A DNA stretch of 7,835 nucleotides from HGM04593 sp045636125 (GTDB taxonomy: Bacteria; Bacteroidota; Bacteroidia; Bacteroidales; Bacteroidaceae): positions 1 to 7,835 of the forward strand of contig JAZTWX010000021.1 in NCBI GenBank assembly GCA_045636125.1. Direction: 5' to 3'. The translations under genes and the position numbers were made by a program. The notes beneath the pieces were generated by a model. The model had not been told where the DNA came from and searched no databases. It saw nothing but the letters and a program-made list of their open reading frames with translations. Positions 5,941 to 7,835 of this stretch are shown here, piece after piece; position 1 is the first letter of the stretch, and each line of letters starts with the position of its first letter.

Positions 5941-7320
5941 ATGGAGAAGAAATTTACCCCCATAAAAGAGATACTCAACACTTTCGACCGCTACCGCAGC
6001 CACTACTCCACCATCGTGAGGTTGGGCACACCCATTGTGCTTGGGCAGTTGGGTAATATTATTCTGGGCTTCATCGACACCATTATGGTGGGACAATACA
6101 GCGGAAGCGCCCTTTCGGCCGCAGGCTTTGTGAACAGCATCTTCAACCTGGGAGTTTTTGCGATGCTCGGCTTCAGCTACGGAGCAACGCCCGTTATCGG
6201 CGCGTTCTACGGCCGTAGCGAAAACGACAACGTGGGACACTCGTTCCGCGACAGCATATGGGCGAACATATTATTCGGCACAATAATTGTTGCTGTATAC
6301 ACCATCCTGTATGCCAACCTGCACCACCTCAACCAACCGGCCGAGCTTGTACCGCTTATGCGCCCCTATTTTCTCACCATGCTCGCCTCGCTGCCCTTTG
6401 TGGTACTCTTCAACAGCTTCAAGCAATTCACCGACACCGTTGCAGCTACAAAAACCGCAATGTGGGTAATTGCAGCAGGAAACGTAACCAACATAATACT
6501 GAACTATCTGCTCATCTTCGGTGTGGGAGGCTTCCCCCGCCTGGGGCTCACGGGAGCAGGTATCGGCACGCTTGCATCGCGCGTGCTTATGGCGCTGCTT
6601 TTTATTGTGTTCATAACCCGCCAACGCCGCTTCAGCAGCTACAAAGCCGGTTTTAAGGCACGCAGCAGCCACCGCAACGATGTAACCAGGCTGTTCAAGG
6701 TGGGAACACCGCTTGCCGTGCAAATGGGAATGGAAACGGCCTCCTTCTCGCTTGCCTCGCTGCTTATGGGATGGATTGGTGCCACCGAGCTTGCAGCCTA
6801 CCAGGTAATGTGCACCACAGGTTCGCTCTGTTTCCTTGTGTACTACGGCATTGCAGCAGCATCGTGCATAAGAATAAGCCACTATCGTGGCCGCGGCGAG
6901 TGGCAGAAGGTTGGCGAAACGGCAACCGCCAGCCTGCACATAATTCTCGTTGTGGCTGCCATACTTTCTACCTTTATAATTCTTTTCCAGAACAGGCTTG
7001 CCACAATATTCACCAGCGACACCACAATACAGGCAATGTTCACCACCCTGCTCATCCCCTTGCTTGCCTACCAGGTGAGCGACGGAGTGCAAATAAACTA
7101 CGGGAACGCACTGCGAGGCATTGCCGTTACAAAGCCCATGAGCATATACGCCTTCATTTCATATATTCTGCTTGCACTGCCCACAAGCTATATTCTTGGC
7201 ATTGAGCTGAATATGGGGTGCATAGGTGTGGGAATGGGACTCCCTGTGGGGCTGACAGCTGCCGCAATACTCTTCGGCCTGCGCTTCCGCAAAGAGATTA
7301 AACGCCGGCTGCACAAATAA
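5941..7320 (+). CDS. MATE family multidrug/cation efflux transporter
   Basis: A 459-residue inner-membrane protein with the length and about 12 hydrophobic segments of the MATE (NorM/DinF-like) family. Such proteins export drugs or other cationic compounds in exchange for Na+ or H+. First-half motifs: LGTPIVLGQLGNIILGFIDT (28-47) followed by MVGQYS, and NYLLIFGVGGFPRLGLTGAG (188-207) after TM5-6. The second half restarts with RLFKVGTPLAVQMGMETASF (250-269) and carries SDGVQINYGNALRGIAVTK (380-398), where MATE proteins have a conserved LRG-TK loop. The protein ends in a short basic tail. The real substrate cannot be read from sequence. The 110-bp gap after rpiB contains a terminator-like hairpin and a candidate promoter, so this is probably a separate transcript. 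The ATG follows an A/C-rich leader with no SD. Confidence 0.94.
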   Translation: MEKKFTPIKEILNTFDRYRSHYSTIVRLGTPIVLGQLGNIILGFIDTIMVGQYSGSALSAAGFVNSIFNLGVFAMLGFSYGATPVIGAFYGRSENDNVGHSFRDSIWANILFGTIIVAVYTILYANLHHLNQPAELVPLMRPYFLTMLASLPFVVLFNSFKQFTDTVAATKTAMWVIAAGNVTNIILNYLLIFGVGGFPRLGLTGAGIGTLASRVLMALLFIVFITRQRRFSSYKAGFKARSSHRNDVTRLFKVGTPLAVQMGMETASFSLASLLMGWIGATELAAYQVMCTTGSLCFLVYYGIAAASCIRISHYRGRGEWQKVGETATASLHIILVVAAILSTFIILFQNRLATIFTSDTTIQAMFTTLLIPLLAYQVSDGVQINYGNALRGIAVTKPMSIYAFISYILLALPTSYILGIELNMGCIGVGMGLPVGLTAAAILFGLRFRKEIKRRLHK

Positions 7321-7568
7321 TGGAATAATATCAACCCACGGCTTACTTATCGTTCAAAGCATAGAAAATTCTCTCTTTTGGCCGATAATATATATAAAGA
7401 ACGCGCGCGTAAGGAGCAGCCTGTGCAACAACAAGAACAGACAACAAAAGGGATCAACCCCAAAAGATGAGGGGTAAAAATATAGCTGGTACCCCAATTA
7501 TGTTTTTTACAAATTTGCCTTCATATTTTAACGATAAGCATTGAATCTTTTATAAACGTGTGCTTTAA
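7321..7568. other. Gene-free, AT-rich spacer downstream of the MATE gene
   Basis: No convincing coding sequence on either strand. The spacer holds the hairpin cluster at about 7450-7509 (separate entry) and otherwise A/T-rich sequence up to the repeat beginning at 7569. Confidence 0.6.
7471..7509 (+). terminator. Terminator-like hairpin after the MATE gene
   Basis: GGGGTA (7471-7476) pairs with TACCCC (7490-7495) around a 13-nt loop and is followed by AATTATG and a six-T run. It faces the MATE gene but lies 150 bases past the stop. The GGGG arm can instead pair with an upstream CCCC (about 7458-7461), giving mutually exclusive folds. Confidence 0.45.
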
Positions 7569-7817
7569 TTCCTCGGTGACCCGTGAGCTTTTCTTGCTTT
7601 AATGGCTATTTTATTCCCTTCTTTTCGTGCGACGAAAAGAAACAAAAGGCTCGGCACGCGAGAAAAAATAGTCGCGAGCATTCTTTGCTCATTCCGGCCG
7701 GCTCCATTCGGTCGAACGCTCGCTTGCCACTCGACACTTCAAGTAATTTAAGGGGTGCTCCGTAACTCGCTCCGCGCGGCTATGTAAGAAAAAATATACC
7801 CGCGCTGCGCTCAAACA
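7569..7817 (+). repeat. Dispersed intergenic repeat with central stem-loop (copy C)
   Basis: The landmarks match copy A in order: TTCCTCGGTG (7569-7578); a perfect 10-bp stem-loop TTCTTTTCGT/ACGAAAAGAA with loop GCG (7619-7628 with 7632-7641); CAAAAG; CTCGGCAC (about 7650-7657); a segment with AACTCGCT (about 7764-7771); a 6-bp inverted repeat GCGCGG/CCGCGC (7774-7779 with 7800-7805); and CTGCGCTCAAACA (7805-7817), identical to 468-480. Outside these landmarks it has diverged. The element may continue past the window end. No open frame here looks like a real gene. Confidence 0.65.
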
Positions 7818-7835
7818 TACTCACACAATGGCCCT

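Noticed and set aside
6271..7092. 273-codon frame antisense to the MATE gene
   Set aside because: It is fully contained opposite a strong membrane-transporter gene. Cys/His/Gly-rich composition is typical of a shadow frame.

Overview
The window looks like a chromosomal segment from a member of the Bacteroidales (Bacteroidota). The protein style points that way: a transketolase starting MNSKQLMNKAADNIRIL, with SDGG in place of the usual thiamine-pyrophosphate GDG motif. The start regions also lack Shine-Dalgarno sequences, and perfect Bacteroidota-type -7 boxes (TAnnTTTG) lie upstream of two genes. Genus cannot be fixed from sequence alone. The coding part is ordinary core metabolism; the unusual material is in the two gene-free flanks.

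Layout. Positions 1-1026 hold no convincing gene. They are packed with repeats and inverted repeats: two near-identical ~105-bp direct repeats (1-105 and 470-575), a hairpin-bearing dispersed element (255-575), a 125-bp composite palindrome (601-725), an inverted partial copy of the hairpin element (about 752-832), and a probable terminator (875-906) for the leftward gene. Next is tex on the minus strand (1027-3141), an RNA-binding transcription accessory factor. A 229-bp divergent intergenic region (3142-3370) separates it from tkt (transketolase, 3371-5383) and rpiB (ribose-5-phosphate isomerase B, 5393-5830). These two are 9 bp apart and almost surely one operon. After a terminator-like hairpin comes a MATE-family efflux transporter (5941-7320). 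The last 515 bp has no gene. It contains a terminator-like hairpin and a further copy of the hairpin-bearing repeat (7569-7817), which is probably cut by the window edge.

How the genes work together. RpiB interconverts ribulose-5-P and ribose-5-P, and transketolase moves two-carbon ketol units among pentose, triose, tetrose and hexose phosphates. Together they form part of the non-oxidative pentose phosphate pathway. tex is transcribed divergently and the MATE pump probably has its own promoter, so neither shows a clear functional link to the pentose phosphate pair.

The best candidate for something undescribed is the repeat family flanking the cluster. Three copies keep the same order of short blocks (CTCGGTG, then a stem-loop, then CAAA), but the stems differ in sequence while staying perfectly paired. 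That is the pattern expected if the fold itself is selected. I see no complete new protein-based system in this window.
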